A stretch of DNA of 64,000 nucleotides. Origin: Rhea pennata. Its lineage: Eukaryota > Chordata > Aves > Rheiformes > Rheidae. The notes under the pieces were generated by a model that saw nothing but the letters and a program-made list of their open reading frames with translations, was not told the DNA's origin and did no database searches. Positions 1 through 12,141 of this stretch are shown here, one piece after another. The stretch covers positions 19,314,001 to 19,378,000 of the forward strand of contig NC_084665.1 in NCBI RefSeq assembly GCF_028389875.1. Direction: 5' to 3'. Each line of letters opens with the position of its first letter. The stretch's first letter is position 1. A program made the position numbers and the translations under genes.

Positions 1-311
1 CTAATTGGCTAGCCATACCATTATTTATAAAATAGGGTTCCCTTCCTAACCCTATAGCTATCAATCCCTTCATTTCATACTATATAATCATCTGTATTGT
101 CAGCTGTGGAGCCTTTTACGCTGCAACATATTTTTGACTATATAATGAGCTCTGTGTGTGTGAATGACATACAAAAAAAAAAGACGAATATTGATGTTGC
201 ACTTACTGCAATGTATGAGCTGATCTGGATAGACATGAAATGCAGACAGAAATCTGCCTCACCTCTCAAGCTAATTTTAGTCTCTCCCTGTCTTCTCTCT
301 AGCTGTGTGTG

Positions 312-318
312 TATAAAA
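312..318 (+). promoter_or_regulatory. TATA-like box upstream of the ANKRD9-like gene
   Basis: TATAAAA lies about 310 bases before the ANKRD9-like start codon. If used, transcription would begin near 340-350 and the leader would be about 280 bases. No CpG island is visible here, so a TATA promoter is plausible. AT-rich sequence can give such a motif by chance, and an upstream non-coding exon cannot be excluded. Confidence 0.35.
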
Positions 319-394
319 TCACTTGCAGTCTGACAGCGTTCCAGTAACCTGTGCCACGCACAGGGCAGGATATACTTACTAACCATCTGCTTGC

Positions 395-483
395 ATGGCA
401 TGGGTTAACTGAGCCTGTGGGATTGTGCTTACCTAAACAAAACCACTGCAGTGAGGAGAAAAACAATGAATGGGTGGAGATGA
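395..483 (+). promoter_or_regulatory. Cluster of very short uORFs in the probable 5' leader
   Basis: Three minimal upstream reading frames precede the main start: ATG at 395 stopping at 410-412, ATG at 400 stopping at 406-408, and ATG at 466 stopping at 481-483. Each encodes five residues or fewer. If the leader starts near the TATA-like box they would lie in the mRNA and could lower translation of the main frame. Whether they are transcribed is inferred. Confidence 0.3.
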
Positions 484-625
484 TCAGCCCATGCATTCCA
501 GCGAGTGCAGTCCAGGCAGCAATGACAGCCTGAAGGTTGCAGCAGCAGCGGGATCTGCATTGCAAGCGCTCACATCTCACCGTCTGGAGCGATTTGACGT
601 GGAGCTGCTCTTCATTTGCTGAGCC

Positions 626-1516
626 ATGGCCAGTAACCAGGCCAGCCTGCAGGACGATCAGAGCAGGCACTGCAAGTTCTTGTCCTATATGTTCTACCAG
701 GCTGTGAGAGATCACAAGCCCGTGTGGATGCTGGAAGACATGAGAACTATGGAGTATTTTTACTGGGAGGAAAATGCCAGCCTAAGAACATACTCACCTT
801 CAGAAGCCCTTCTCTATGCAGTGGTGCATAATCACCTGCCTTATGCTCAGTATCTGCTATCTCATTTTCCAGAGGAGGCTCTCAAGGTGCCTGGGGAACA
901 CTTCTGCTACTGCCCATCCTCTGCCCCTCACTTGGCCATGGCGGTCACATATGACAGGAGAGATATCTTGGGGCTGATCATCAAAATTGCACACAAGCTC
1001 CCCAGCTTGAACTCCTACATCAACAGGACCGGCTGCTTTCATCTGGAAGATGGGAAAACTCCCTTGCATCTTGCCTGTGAACTGCTGAGGTCAGAGACAG
1101 TCCTCATTCTCCTGGGGAATGGAGCTTCTCCCAGGATAGAGGACAGCAAAGGGCTTACTCCGCTGGATGTCATCCTGGAGCAGATGTGGGACTCCAAAGT
1201 CAATGTGGCATCGAAGAAGCTCTGCCTTGACTACCTCTTGCTATTCATGCCCAACCCACAGTTTAAGATGAGGAAAGTTCTGCAGGATCATCCAGACCAC
1301 TGGACAGCTTTGCTGGGAGAAGACAAATTCAACAGCCTGGTGGGGAACACACCTGCTTCTTTATATCTGCAAGCTATGCAAACTATTCTCCAGACTCTGC
1401 CCCCCTCCCATTTTCCTAAAAGCATCCAGGAACTACCTATACCTCAGGCACTAAAGCCCTTACCATCCTATGGCAAAAAGCTACCAACAAAAAATGTGGT
1501 AAATGTTTTTCCTTGA
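626..1516 (+). CDS. Ankyrin repeat domain-containing protein 9-like (probable Cullin-5 substrate adaptor)
   Basis: An intact single-exon frame of 296 codons. The ATG sits in a strong initiation context (gagccATGGcc) and the stop is at 1514-1516. The N-terminal block FYQAVRDHKPVWMLEDMR (residues 23-40) and YSPSEALLYAVVHNH (56-70) match the ANKRD9 family. The ankyrin core is GKTPLHLACELL (143-154) with GASPR, then GLTPLDVILEQ (176-186). GEDKF (231-235) is another family landmark. LPIP at 270-273 resembles the Cullin-5 box of SOCS-box adaptors. In mammals ANKRD9 is reported to act with Cullin-5 ligases and to control IMPDH2 abundance. Length is close to the family's usual size of about 300. The human ANKRD9 gene is elsewhere (chromosome 14), so this copy near ALK is probably a paralogue rather than the orthologue. 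No frameshifts or internal stops are seen. Family placement is firm; the biochemical role is inferred. Confidence 0.85.
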   Translation: MASNQASLQDDQSRHCKFLSYMFYQAVRDHKPVWMLEDMRTMEYFYWEENASLRTYSPSEALLYAVVHNHLPYAQYLLSHFPEEALKVPGEHFCYCPSSAPHLAMAVTYDRRDILGLIIKIAHKLPSLNSYINRTGCFHLEDGKTPLHLACELLRSETVLILLGNGASPRIEDSKGLTPLDVILEQMWDSKVNVASKKLCLDYLLLFMPNPQFKMRKVLQDHPDHWTALLGEDKFNSLVGNTPASLYLQAMQTILQTLPPSHFPKSIQELPIPQALKPLPSYGKKLPTKNVVNVFP

Positions 1517-4500
1517 CTTTATTTGCTAGGTCTTGGATTTTCAAAGGCAACCTAGGGGAGTTGGTCATCCACCACCCTTTGCATTTCAGTGTGATTTTAG
1601 TACTTATCCTGTTAGGCTATTCTGGAAAATCCAGTATTTTGTGACAAGATTTTAAATGTTTTTCTAATTGATTGCAGGCACGGCACTTTTAAAGGAAAAA
1701 CCTTTCTTGTTTTTTTTTGTTTTGTTGTGCATGTGAAGGGTTAACTGTAGTTGAGACTGTGTTATGTTTGTTTTTTCAGCTGTCAACTGATATCAGTGTA
1801 TCTGAATTCCCAATATGATAACTATATCCTGTGTAAAGTACCTGGGTAAAAGGAACTACTTGCCCAGTGGGATTTTCAAAAGGTGTATCTATGGGACTGT
1901 GTTCTGCTAGAGCTAGGATAAACACCATACTGTACCAAGAGGGTTGAAATGTCAGGTTTCCTTTCTAACAATGATCCAGTATCATCTAGTAATAACCAAA
2001 AAGTCCATGGCCATTACTGCAGAGATGTAAAGCCAATTCTGCAGAGTATGTGATTTTAACGAGTTACTTTACAGTGAGTCATAGTGTAGAGTGTGTAAAT
2101 GCAGAGAGGAGCAGGGAGCATACATTCTTGCAGGAGAATAACAACAGGCAAAAGAGCTACCAGAAAGCTCCCCTGCCCCATCTCACCTGGGAGTGAGGGG
2201 GTTAAAGGCGATCCTGGCCTTGATGCCTCCACAGAATTGTGCAATGGGGAGGGAACTATTATCCCTGCTGTCCAGTACAAAAATGCAAATCAGAGCAGGG
2301 CCAATAGAAGCCCTGTCTTTCGTAAGTGATATTATGTACCCTTGACTTGTGTTTTAGGGGTGAATATATCTCCAAAAGAGATGTTGCTCACTAACTTGAT
2401 TTACCAGTAGGTTTCAGAGCTGCCTGCACATGCTGGTTATCCTAAGCCGGGGTATGATGTTCTGTTGTTAGAAGTTGTCATTTGTTGTTGATTTGATATT
2501 TTTGCCTCCTTGGCCCAGAGGATCTGATCCCAGAAAATATAAATAGTTCCCATCGTATGCCCCATGTGTGTTTGCAGCTTTCCAGGACCGAGCTATCCTA
2601 ACAGGGCTGCAGCTCCCCAGGCAGGGTCCTGTCTGAGCAAGGCACAGGTCCTGCTCTCCTGGACATGCTCAGCACCAGTGGAGCAGCAACAGGATCACTC
2701 CCTCCTGGCTCCATCTGGGGGACCTAGAGGTAGGGTAACCCACTTCCACATATCCAGACCGAACAGCAGTAAATAGATTGCTTATCTCTTTAAATAAATT
2801 TGGAGCAAAAGGCCAAGGGGTACCAGCCCCTTTTTGTGCACATCACACTGAACGGGGGTGTCACTCCACAGGAAAACGGCTTGTGTCTCATCTGGCTGAT
2901 TCTCTGCTTGTGCCAAGGCAGCTGTACTGGAGCTGTATGCTCTTACATCGGCATCCGCAGCAGTTCCCTGCCTCTCTGTGCACCTGCGACACAAAGCCAG
3001 CCGCAGCCAGGTGGAGCTTTCCTGCAGGGCTGTGCAATGTGCCGGGCGCAGCCAGGTGCCACGTCCTCACGCAGACACCAGTAAGCCAGGCAGGACGGTC
3101 CTCCCAGATACCCCTTCCCACATGCTATGGGAGTGCCTCAGTGTCAGTGTGCTCTATATGGAGATGCAGACTCACTCCCAGCCCCCTGAGAGATGGAGAA
3201 AACGCCAGCCTGGCCCTGAGAGTGGCAAGCAGGCCATGAAAGGGTTAATCTTCTTTAAATCTCACCTCCCTAGTGCTGCACTGCCCTTCCTCCGGGGGGA
3301 CCTCTGGGGACATGTATTTCTTTCCCCATCCCTGCCTATGCCCTCTTGTGTGACAGGGGAGGGCGTAAGTGGTGGGGAAGAAAGGCAGAGTAAGCCTTGG
3401 GCAAGGGTTTTGCAGAGAGGCTGTCTGCACAGCAGCCTCTGCGGCACCCACTGGCAGTCAGAGGCTGTGACAGCTTCAGGAAGCAAGGCAGAGCAAAAAG
3501 CAGATTTACATAATAAGCAGCAGCTGAGCTTCTTCTGTTGCCGCAGTCATTCAGTGTGGGTCCCACATTCACTGCATCTCTTCACCCCCCAGGAGCACAG
3601 CGCGGAGGCAGGAGATGAAGCCAGCACTCGCTGCCCACGGTTGACAAGAGGCAGGAAAGCAGGGCGGCTATGCTGCCCGCATGGCACCTGGAGGAGCACG
3701 TATTTGGCTTGTTCCCAGCAGCAATGCAGTATCTCATGGGGATGGCACTGGGTGAGAGGCAGAGAAGCCTAGCAAGGGATATTATTAGCATGGTAATTGG
3801 GCCTCAGAGCAGATATTCCAAGGAAGGAGAGCAGGGAATTCATCAGCTGTGATCAAGCTGGCTTGGTACCATGAGGGTTTCCATGCTAAAACGAGTTGCA
3901 GAAATGACAGGAGGAAGGAGAAAGCTGCTCAGATTACAAAGCAATGCAGGCAAGTAGGGACTCCTGGCGTTACTGAGGTGGCACTTCACAATAAGTCAGG
4001 GGGATGTTCCCAAAGGGCTGGAGCAACCCACTGGGAGCAAGTGGGTCTAATATGGTGCAAGGATCACTTGTTGACTGTGAGAGTCAGGGTTCATTGCAAA
4101 GGTCAGTGTTTAGACTCTTGGGCTATTCAGGTGCCGGATGTAGGATAAGTGTAGGTAACAGGCAGTAGCATGCATCGTGTGCTTGCATTCATCCATGCGT
4201 GAGGTTATTTTATCTAATGGCTAGCACAGAGGATAAGAGATCCACTCTCAGCAAGTACTCAAAAAGCTCACACTGAGGCATAAGTGTCTGTGATCGCTGC
4301 CTGGAAGAAAGCTGCTGGCTGGTTGTTGGCCAACATGCAACACTGATGGTGTTCTCCATCCAGTTTGCAACAGACAATGAGCCATACTGGAAAAAGTACT
4401 TCAGATGCCTATCATTTCTCCTTTTACTGTCCATTTTAACAGAAGACTGAGCACCAGATGGGCCTTGGCCACCGACCTACCATCTGACCTCGACATATGG

Positions 4501-5108
4501 TCCTGCTGGGCCAGAGTTTAGGGACATTAGCATTGTGATGTTTCTGCCACAGAACGTCTCTTCCCATCACCTGTGGTGACACCAGTGTGCGGTGATGTTT
4601 CCTTCTGCTGGAGCAGAGGGGATCCATTACCTGAATCTGGTTTACTTACTTTGCAGTGACCTGCTGTTAGTTGGGGATCTCATTTGTCTTCCTGCCCACT
4701 ACAGTGACATTACATCAGATGCAGCCAAATCTACCTCAGCCCCGACTTGGTTGACTTTTTTGCTCTTTTCAAGCCAGGTCATTAGCAAAAATAAATTCTA
4801 AATGTTTTCCACAGTTCCTGCAATCTGACAGACCACAGTCTTGAAAAATTCCTACACTTGCATGACAAATATGTTTGTGACTTTGTTAATTAAAAAGGGT
4901 GCTAGGTGCCGTGTAGTGATGTTTACATTTGGCATATAAACATACTGGTTAAGTGTAGTTAAGATCTTTATTTCTGAACTTGTGAAAAAGAATAAAAGAA
5001 ATAAAAGGAAGGGAGTAGTTTGCGTTAATCTTTGGATCACAGGTTAGCTCTGCAGGTTACACTTTTTCTTTCAGTTTTGAAGAGCAGCACTGTAAAGACC
5101 TGACCTCC
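1517..5108. other. Downstream of the ANKRD9-like gene; no coding region recognised
   Basis: The start of this stretch is probably 3'UTR of the ANKRD9-like gene, but its end is unclear. A canonical AATAAA occurs at 2793-2798. Between 2560 and 3800 the base composition rises and several long open frames appear on both strands. They overlap one another, lack recognisable domains and look like chance. No repeat family is recognised. Confidence 0.4.
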
Positions 5109-5222
5109 GTGTGTGTGTGTGTGTGTGTGCGTGTGTGTTTTACTTTTGTTTTATGAGTAACGTTTCAGTGAGCACTGTGAGTGACTTGGTGTGTGTGTGT
5201 ATGTGTAGGTGCACGTGTGCAC
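5109..5222. repeat. (GT)n microsatellite and degenerate GT-rich extension
   Basis: A nearly pure GT dinucleotide run covers about 5109-5138 with one GC interruption. A second degenerate run (5188-5222) contains GTGTGTATGTGTAGG and GTGCACGTGTGCAC. Cys/Val-rich frames across it are artefacts of the repeat. Confidence 0.9.
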
Positions 5223-5499
5223 ATTTATGTCTATGTCTGTCTGCCTGTCTTCTCCTGGCAAAACTCATAACTGATTTACAATACTTGTATGCTACAGTGA
5301 TCAATGCCTTAAGAAAGCAGCCTTCCAGTGAAATAAGTTTGTGTCCCAAGCATCATGCTGCTAACAGGTAAGGACATATCTTCTGTTGTAAAAATGCAGC
5401 AACTTTGCTCTTGAAATGGGTGTTTTATCCCTGAACACCAAGCACAAGGGCTTCTGCATGCCAACAACCACCATCAGTCAGTCAAGAATTTGTGATAGT

Positions 5500-6310
5500 G
5501 GCCACATTTTATTCTTGAATATCTTTTTTTTTTTTTTTAAATAAAATCTATTAAACATACATCCTCATCCTTTCTTTCTCCTAGTACTTAAATGTGAAAG
5601 CAGATTTTTGCTTCTAGGCTGCCAGCAAAATTCAGCCACCTGTGACTTCCTAACCCTATGCTTCTATTTCTGCAGCACCACTGGCAAGAAGGACAGGCCA
5701 GATTTGGGTCTCAGTTACATCTCCTTACACCTGAAATAATGCTTTTTAAGTTAATTGCACCACACCAGATATTTACAGTACAATAAAAAGATAGAAACTG
5801 GCTCTATTGTTGCATTATTTTCTTCAAGGCTCTATAACTTTGATTTTAGTATATAAATAAATGTGATGCTTAATTCCCAAACATTTTTTTTTTACATTTT
5901 TGGTATTTTGAATGTATACAGATATATATTTTTCATCTCTCTAACACTGGTGGGCATTTCCCTATTCCCAGTTTTCTTGGCTTTTTAGGGGCTCAGCGTG
6001 ACAGTGACAGATGTTGTTGTTCACTGATTAAGACTGAATGTTGCCATGCCCAACTACAAATGAATGTTCATTGTATGATACGACTTTCTTATAAAGCCAT
6101 ACTTTTGTAATTTAGGTTTCTCTTTCTTTTAGGAAAAGAATTCTTCCATATAATTGTGTTTGTACATTACTTACTGCATGATTAAAGATAAAAAGATTGC
6201 AACATGTACTGGGAATAAAATATATATACATACCCTGATATAAATATATTAGCTGTGAGAATTATTTAATCTGATTGTATTACTCTAATAAACTTGCAGT
6301 ATAAACTTGA
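5500..6310 (+). promoter_or_regulatory. 3'UTR-like AT-rich block with candidate polyadenylation sites
   Basis: The block is AT-rich. It has AATAAA at 5782-5787, GGGAATAAAATA near 6212, and AATAAA at 6287-6292 followed within about 20-30 bases by a GT/T-rich stretch (gatgtgtctttt). This layout is typical of a vertebrate mRNA 3' end on the plus strand. The only plus-strand gene upstream in the window is ANKRD9-like, so a 4-5 kb 3'UTR is possible. An unrelated non-coding transcript or chance would also fit. Confidence 0.3.
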
Positions 6311-9300
6311 TGTGTCTTTTATTAGCCATTTGGTCAAAACCACCCACCATTACCAATCGCTTTTGCTTTGGATGATTCTGATGTTTGATGATTTCATTCT
6401 GACTGCTGAACCATTACTTTCAAAAACGTGGTCTGAGGAACATAATATATTTCTTCACAACCTTGCAATAGCAGGCTGTGCTCTCAGAGGATGACCCCAA
6501 GTGTTGAGGTGAACCTATGTTTCACAGATCTGCTGGAAGATGAAGGTGAGTCAGAGGAAGGGGCTCAGCAGGAGTAGATGATAATTGGTTTTGGAGAGTT
6601 TCATCTTTAGGCTTGAGTTCAGCCCAAGGCAGCTTATAACAAAATTGTTTCCAATGAATATCACCATGCCAGCAGGTTCCTTTCTTTATCTGCAGCCAAC
6701 AAGCCTCCTTCCTTCCTTCCTAAGTTTTCTTTTTTTCCTCTTCTTTCTAATAAAGAAAGACACTAAGACACCCCCAGGAAAGCAACCAGCACGGGCTCAG
6801 ACTTCTCCTTCAGGCTCAGATGCTTCTGCAGGTTCTGGACCAGATGTGCACTTCAACCAGACATGCACTTCACACCTGCTGGACCCTCTGGAGTAGCAAC
6901 CCACCCACTTCCATGTGCCAGCAGAGTCCAACCTTTGCTTCCACTGCCCTGCCACACCACTGAACCTAAACACCACAGCATTTCACACGAAGGCATCAAG
7001 GGCTTGCACTCCTCCTGCCAATAGCACCTGCAGCTCTCCTTGGTGCACGCTGAGCAGAGAGGAGGTATAATCCAAACGCTTAGCACAACAACCTGTCCTT
7101 GCATACTAAACTACCAGTTTTGCAGACAGGGGAATTGTTTCACTGATCCCACTATAAAGGCCAAGACTATCTCCCTGCCTTTGTAGTGGGAGATTTATCC
7201 CTAAACTACTCCACTGTAGTGCATTCACTGCAGGAATGGGATGTGAAACACATGACCATGTGGTCCCCAGAGATGCAAGTGTTATGACTTACTTGTTTCA
7301 ACCTTTCTTTGGGAAAACTGTCCTTGAGGATGAGAAGCTGATTCATTTTCCCTCATTCCCTGGCACCTCTGCTACAGCTGAGGCCAGAGGGGCGCATGAG
7401 TGGCCATGGAGGCGCAGAGGGCCCCAGGCTGACTCAGTGCTCAGTGCCACCCCACAGCACTCACAGGCATCCCAGGGAAACTGCTGCTGAGTGCTCATGA
7501 CCAGGGTTTGACCGCACCTAGTGACGCAGCAATGAAAATCTGTATTTCCCATTAACTGTTGCTCCTGCTTGATTTTGTTGCCACTTATATGTCTAGCCAT
7601 ATGGAACCATGGAAATGATGACAGTAAGACCTCTCTGGCTACACGTGAAAAGGCCTTTGCAGCTCACAAGCTCACTAGCCCCTGACTAACATCAGCAGTG
7701 GGTGGAAGTGGCATATATCCCTCAAAGGCCAGGCTGCAAACCCTGCCTTAGTATAGTGATCACAACACATCAGATCCTTTTTCACTACTACAGTCTTTGG
7801 GCAGCTCCTCCCAGGGGCCTCCCAGCCCAAAGAGGCTGTCAGCCCCATTGCGAGGTTTCTCTGCCATCAGTATTGCTCCTCCGGCAGTTAGGGGCAATCA
7901 GTAACCCAGGTATTACCTGGAATAGCCTAGCCCTGGAGGATGCTAGTGTCTCTCTGCCCCAGGACATTTGGTGCAAGGATCCGGCATGTTTACCGGACAC
8001 AGTCCTTGGCACAATACTTGTTGTTCAGACATGTCTTAGCCTACATGGGCAAAACACCAGCAAATTCACCGAAACACCAGAAAAAATTCACCCAGCAACC
8101 GCATGCACATACATGCAAGCCAGACACAGCCTGGACCACGCAGAGCCTTCCCAAGAGCTGGGCAGAAAGCAGCAGATGCCTTCTCAGACAGCACACCCTG
8201 GCCTGGGCAAGACCAGGGCCCTTGCTGCTGCCTTTTGTGGCAGCAAGCATCCCATGTCTGTGATGAATGAGAACTGCTGGCCACTGTCCTAGGCTCAACC
8301 CTGACAGGGCTCTTCACCCATGCAAACCACACTGGAGCAACACTTCCAATGTCACCACATAAGCAGTGGCCCCTGCACCAGTCAGTCTAGCAGGAATGCA
8401 AAAGACATGTTCATCTGGTATGGAGACTTGAGCCCAACCGAGGGCCAAAGGATTTTCTCCTTCCTGTTTGTGGGGATCCCCTTCTGCTAAGTGCTTCACC
8501 AGATGCACCAGCACATGGCCTTGATGCCCAGGTCTCTTGGTCAGAGAGAAGTTGTGGCCCTTGTTTTTACATGCTGTATTTCAGCAGAAATATAGTAGTA
8601 TAGTAGGCAATTCTCCTTGTTTCTCAGGTCTTTGAAAGGTCGGATCCAAATATGGCTTCCATTTATATACCCTGTCTTTCTGCAAGTAATTTGCTTTTGA
8701 CATAAGCCCAGAAATGAGGCAGGCAGAGGTGAAATAGACTTCACTCCATGCAGTACATGGTGTGGACATGAACAAAGTAGTGTGGTGGCATCTTGGATAC
8801 TTGATGGCACTGCCTGGGGCATGTTCATAGGCATATTGCTTAAGAGCGATTTAATGGGACCTGATCTTGATCCGATCAGATAATCCACTCACTAATTCTC
8901 TCATTTAGGTCGTTTCACAGCTGTAGTTAGTTGTAGCCCCCACACATCAGCAAGCAACAAAATGTATTTAAATGTGTGTAATGTATTTAAATGAGTGAAA
9001 CATAAAGGGTATATTCCTCTGTGCTGGGGGTACGCATTCTCAGATTCAGACAATATGACGTCAGAAATCCTGTCTACACATCACTTAACTTGGAAAGCAT
9101 CCTACTCGGGTGAGTTACTCCAAACATTCCTGATATGCTTGCTGCATCCCATGCTGGTTTGCTACTCAGCCTGTGGCTACATGGCCAGCACAGCAGCAAC
9201 ACCTTCTGGGAACACACACTGCATCTCCCTGTACCACCACACACAGCTGAGGACACGGATGACTGAGCACAGCCTTCCCAGGAATCTAGCTCCCAGGACT

Positions 9301-10050
9301 TGCATAGCTGTTTCTAACTCTCAGAAAGCTGCTCTGAAGCCAGTAAGCCGGGTTTCTCTGAGGGCTACTCCAAAAAGCTGCTTAAATTGAAAAATGAATG
9401 GTAATTTTCCAGAATAAGTCTCAGTTCCAGCTTTAATAAAATCTACTCATATTCTGCCATGGATCGCTTGTGAAGCAGATGGTTTTTTATTAATGGGAAG
9501 ATTTTTAGTGAGCCTCATGATTGCATATAGAGAGAAGATAACTGAGTATGTTCCATATAGCAGCTATGCCCACCCACAGAGTGAGACAGGTAGATTCCCC
9601 TGCAAAGCTAAGAGGAGGAGGAATGGTATCACAGAGCTGTTAGACTCTCAAAAGGAAATCTGGGGGAAAAACAGATGAGAAGGACTGGAAGGTAGAGTAT
9701 GGCAAGATTGCTTTGAGGAAGCAACTCCTCCAGTTAAACAGAAGTAGGGGAAACAGTATGGACAGGACACTCTGGCAATAGGAATGAGCAGCCAGACAGT
9801 TGATATTACTCCTTTCTGAGGCTATTTTTAACTTAGGCAGTGGAAGCTCTTGCTCTTTGGTGCCAAATTAATAGAGGAGATTCCAAATAATATTGAGCTA
9901 AACCCCTTGCCCCCATTACACTGTACATTATGTGCAAACAAGAAATACAGATTAAAATACTGCAAGCTTCTGGGATGGGAGAAGAAAAGGTTGAAAAGCA
10001 CTAGAAAAGGAAATAATCACTAGAGTTGACTGGAAATTGATGTTTCTGTT
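6311..10050. other. Unique intergenic sequence, nothing recognised
   Basis: No exon, RNA gene or repeat family is recognised. Minor items are a pyrimidine-rich tract with a short CTTC repeat near 6705-6750, and a tandem pair of AATGTATTTAAATG at about 8960-8993. Open frames of 100-196 codons around 7700-8300 and 8995-9390 overlap on both strands and show no domain. Confidence 0.5.
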
Positions 10051-10371
10051 AGAATCATAGAATCAGTAAGGTTGGAAGAGACCTCTGGAGATCATCTAGG
10101 CCAACCTCCCCGCTCAGCAGGGTCACCTACAGCATGTTAGACAGGGTTGCATCCAGGCGGGCCTTGAAGATCTCCAGGGAAGGAGACTCCACAACCTCTC
10201 TGGGCAACCTGTTCCAGTGCTCCGTCACTCTCACAGGGAAGAAATTCCCCCCTCACGGTCAGGCGGAACTGCCTGTGCTTCAATTTCTGCCCATTGCCTC
10301 TTGTCCTGTCACATGGGACAATGGAAAAGAGTTTGTCCCCGTCGTCCCCTTGACACCCTCCCTTCAGGTAC

Positions 10372-12134
10372 TTAGCCACATTGATGAGATCCCCCCCTCA
10401 GTCTTCTCTTCCCCAGGCTAAACAGGCCCAGCTCTCGCAGCCGTTCCTCATAGGGCAGGTGCTCCTGCCCTCTCATCATCCTCGTAGCCCTACGCTGGAC
10501 TTTTTCCAGTAGCTCCATGTCTCTCTTGGACTGGGGAGCCCACAACTGGACACAGTACTCGAGATGAGGCCTCCCCAGGGCTGAGTAGAGGGGCAAGATC
10601 ACCTCCCTCCACCTGCTGGCAACACTCTTCCCAATGCACCCCAGGAGACCATTGGCTTTCTTGGCCACAAGGGCACATTGCTGGCTCAAGGTCAACTTGT
10701 CATCCACCAGCACCCCCACGTCCTTCTCTGCAGAGCTGCTCTCCAGAAGGTCAGCCCCAGCCTGTACTGGTGCCTGGGGTTATTTCTCCCTAGGTGCAGG
10801 ACTCTGCACTTGTCCTTGTTGAACCTTATGAGGTTCCTCTCCGCCCAGCTCTCCAGCCTGGCCAGGTCTCTCTGAATGGCAGCACAGCGCTCAGGTGGAT
10901 CAGCCACTCCTCCCACCTTGGTATCCTCAGCAAACTTGCTGAGGAGGCACTCTGTCCCCTCATCCAGGTCATTGATGGATAAGCTGAACAGGATGGGACC
11001 CAGTCCTGAGCCCTGTGGGATACCACTAGGCACAGGCCTCCAACTACACTCCACGCCACTGATGATGAACCTCTGAGATCTGCCTTTCAGCCAGTGCTCA
11101 ATCCACCTCACTGTCCACTCGTCTAACCCACACTTCCCGAGCTTCTCTAGGAGGATGTTATGGGAGACAGTGTCAAAAGCCTTGCTGAAGTCAAGGTGCA
11201 CAATGTCCACTGCTCTCCCCTCATCTAGCCAGCCAATCATTCCATCACAGAAGGCTATCAGGTTGGTTAAGCAGGATTTCCCCTTGGTGAATCCATGCTG
11301 GCTACTCCTGATCACCTTCTTCTCCTCCATATGCCTGGAGATGACATCCAGAAGGAGCTGTTCCATCACCTTTCCAGGCATGGAGGTGAGGCTGACTGGC
11401 CTAGAGTTGCCTGGGTCCTCCTTCTTGCCCTTCTTGAAGACTGGAGTGACATTGGCTTTCTTCCAGTCCTCAGGCACCTCTCCAGTTCTCCAGGACCTCT
11501 CAAAGATGATGGAGAGTGGCCTGGGAACAACATCTGCCAGCTCCCTCAGTACCTGTGGGTGCATCCCATCCGGGCCCATGGATCTGTGGATGTCTAGCCT
11601 GCACAGAAGGTCTCTAATCCTATCCTCCTCAACCAAAGGAAAGTCTTCCCTTCTCCAGACTTTCTCCCTTGTCTCCAGGCTCTGGGATTCTTGAGGGCTG
11701 CCCTTAGCAGTGAAGTCTGAAGCAAAGGCGGCATTCAGTAATTCTGCCTTCTCTGTATCCCTTATCACCAGAGCCCCCACTCCATTCTGCAGCAGGCCAA
11801 CATTCTCCCTAGTCCTCCTCTTGCTGCTGATGTATTTGAAGAAGCCCTTCCTGTTGTCCTGGACATCCCTTGGCAGACTCAAGTCCAACAGGGCCTTAGC
11901 CTTCCTCGCCACATCTCTACATACTCTGACTGCATTCCTGTAATCCTCCCAAATAGCCTGTCCGCTCTTCCACATTCTCTGTACTTTCTTCTTCTGTCTG
12001 AATTTGGCCAAGAGCTCCTTGCTCACCCATGCAGGTCTCCTGCCCCTTTTGCTGCACTTCTTACTCAGAGGGATGCACACCTCTTGAGCTTGGAGGAAGT
12101 GATGCTTGAATATTAGCCAGCTCTCCTGGACCAC
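10372..12134 (-). pseudogene. CR1 copy 1 ORF2 reverse transcriptase remnant
   Basis: A 480-codon minus-strand frame (10692-12134) covers most of the reverse transcriptase: [32 protein letters not shown], and [15 protein letters not shown]. The catalytic FADD box reads FAED (complement of 10923-10934), replacing the first aspartate of the pair with glutamate. A one-base loss in a C run (10755-10758 has four C; copy 2 has five) shifts the frame. The C-terminal thumb and 3' coding end ([51 protein letters not shown]) continue in another frame down to 10372. Domain order and family are clear; activity is not expected. Confidence 0.9.
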
Positions 12135-12141
12135 CTTCCTT

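Noticed and set aside
2978-3772. 264-codon open frame on the plus strand
   Set aside because: It overlaps many other open frames on both strands in a locally GC-richer patch, has no domain or signal, and its composition looks random.
5111-5371. Cys/Val-rich 86-codon frame
   Set aside because: Produced by the GT dinucleotide repeat.
7702-8292. 196-codon open frame
   Set aside because: No recognisable domain; overlapped by frames of similar length in other phases; likely chance.
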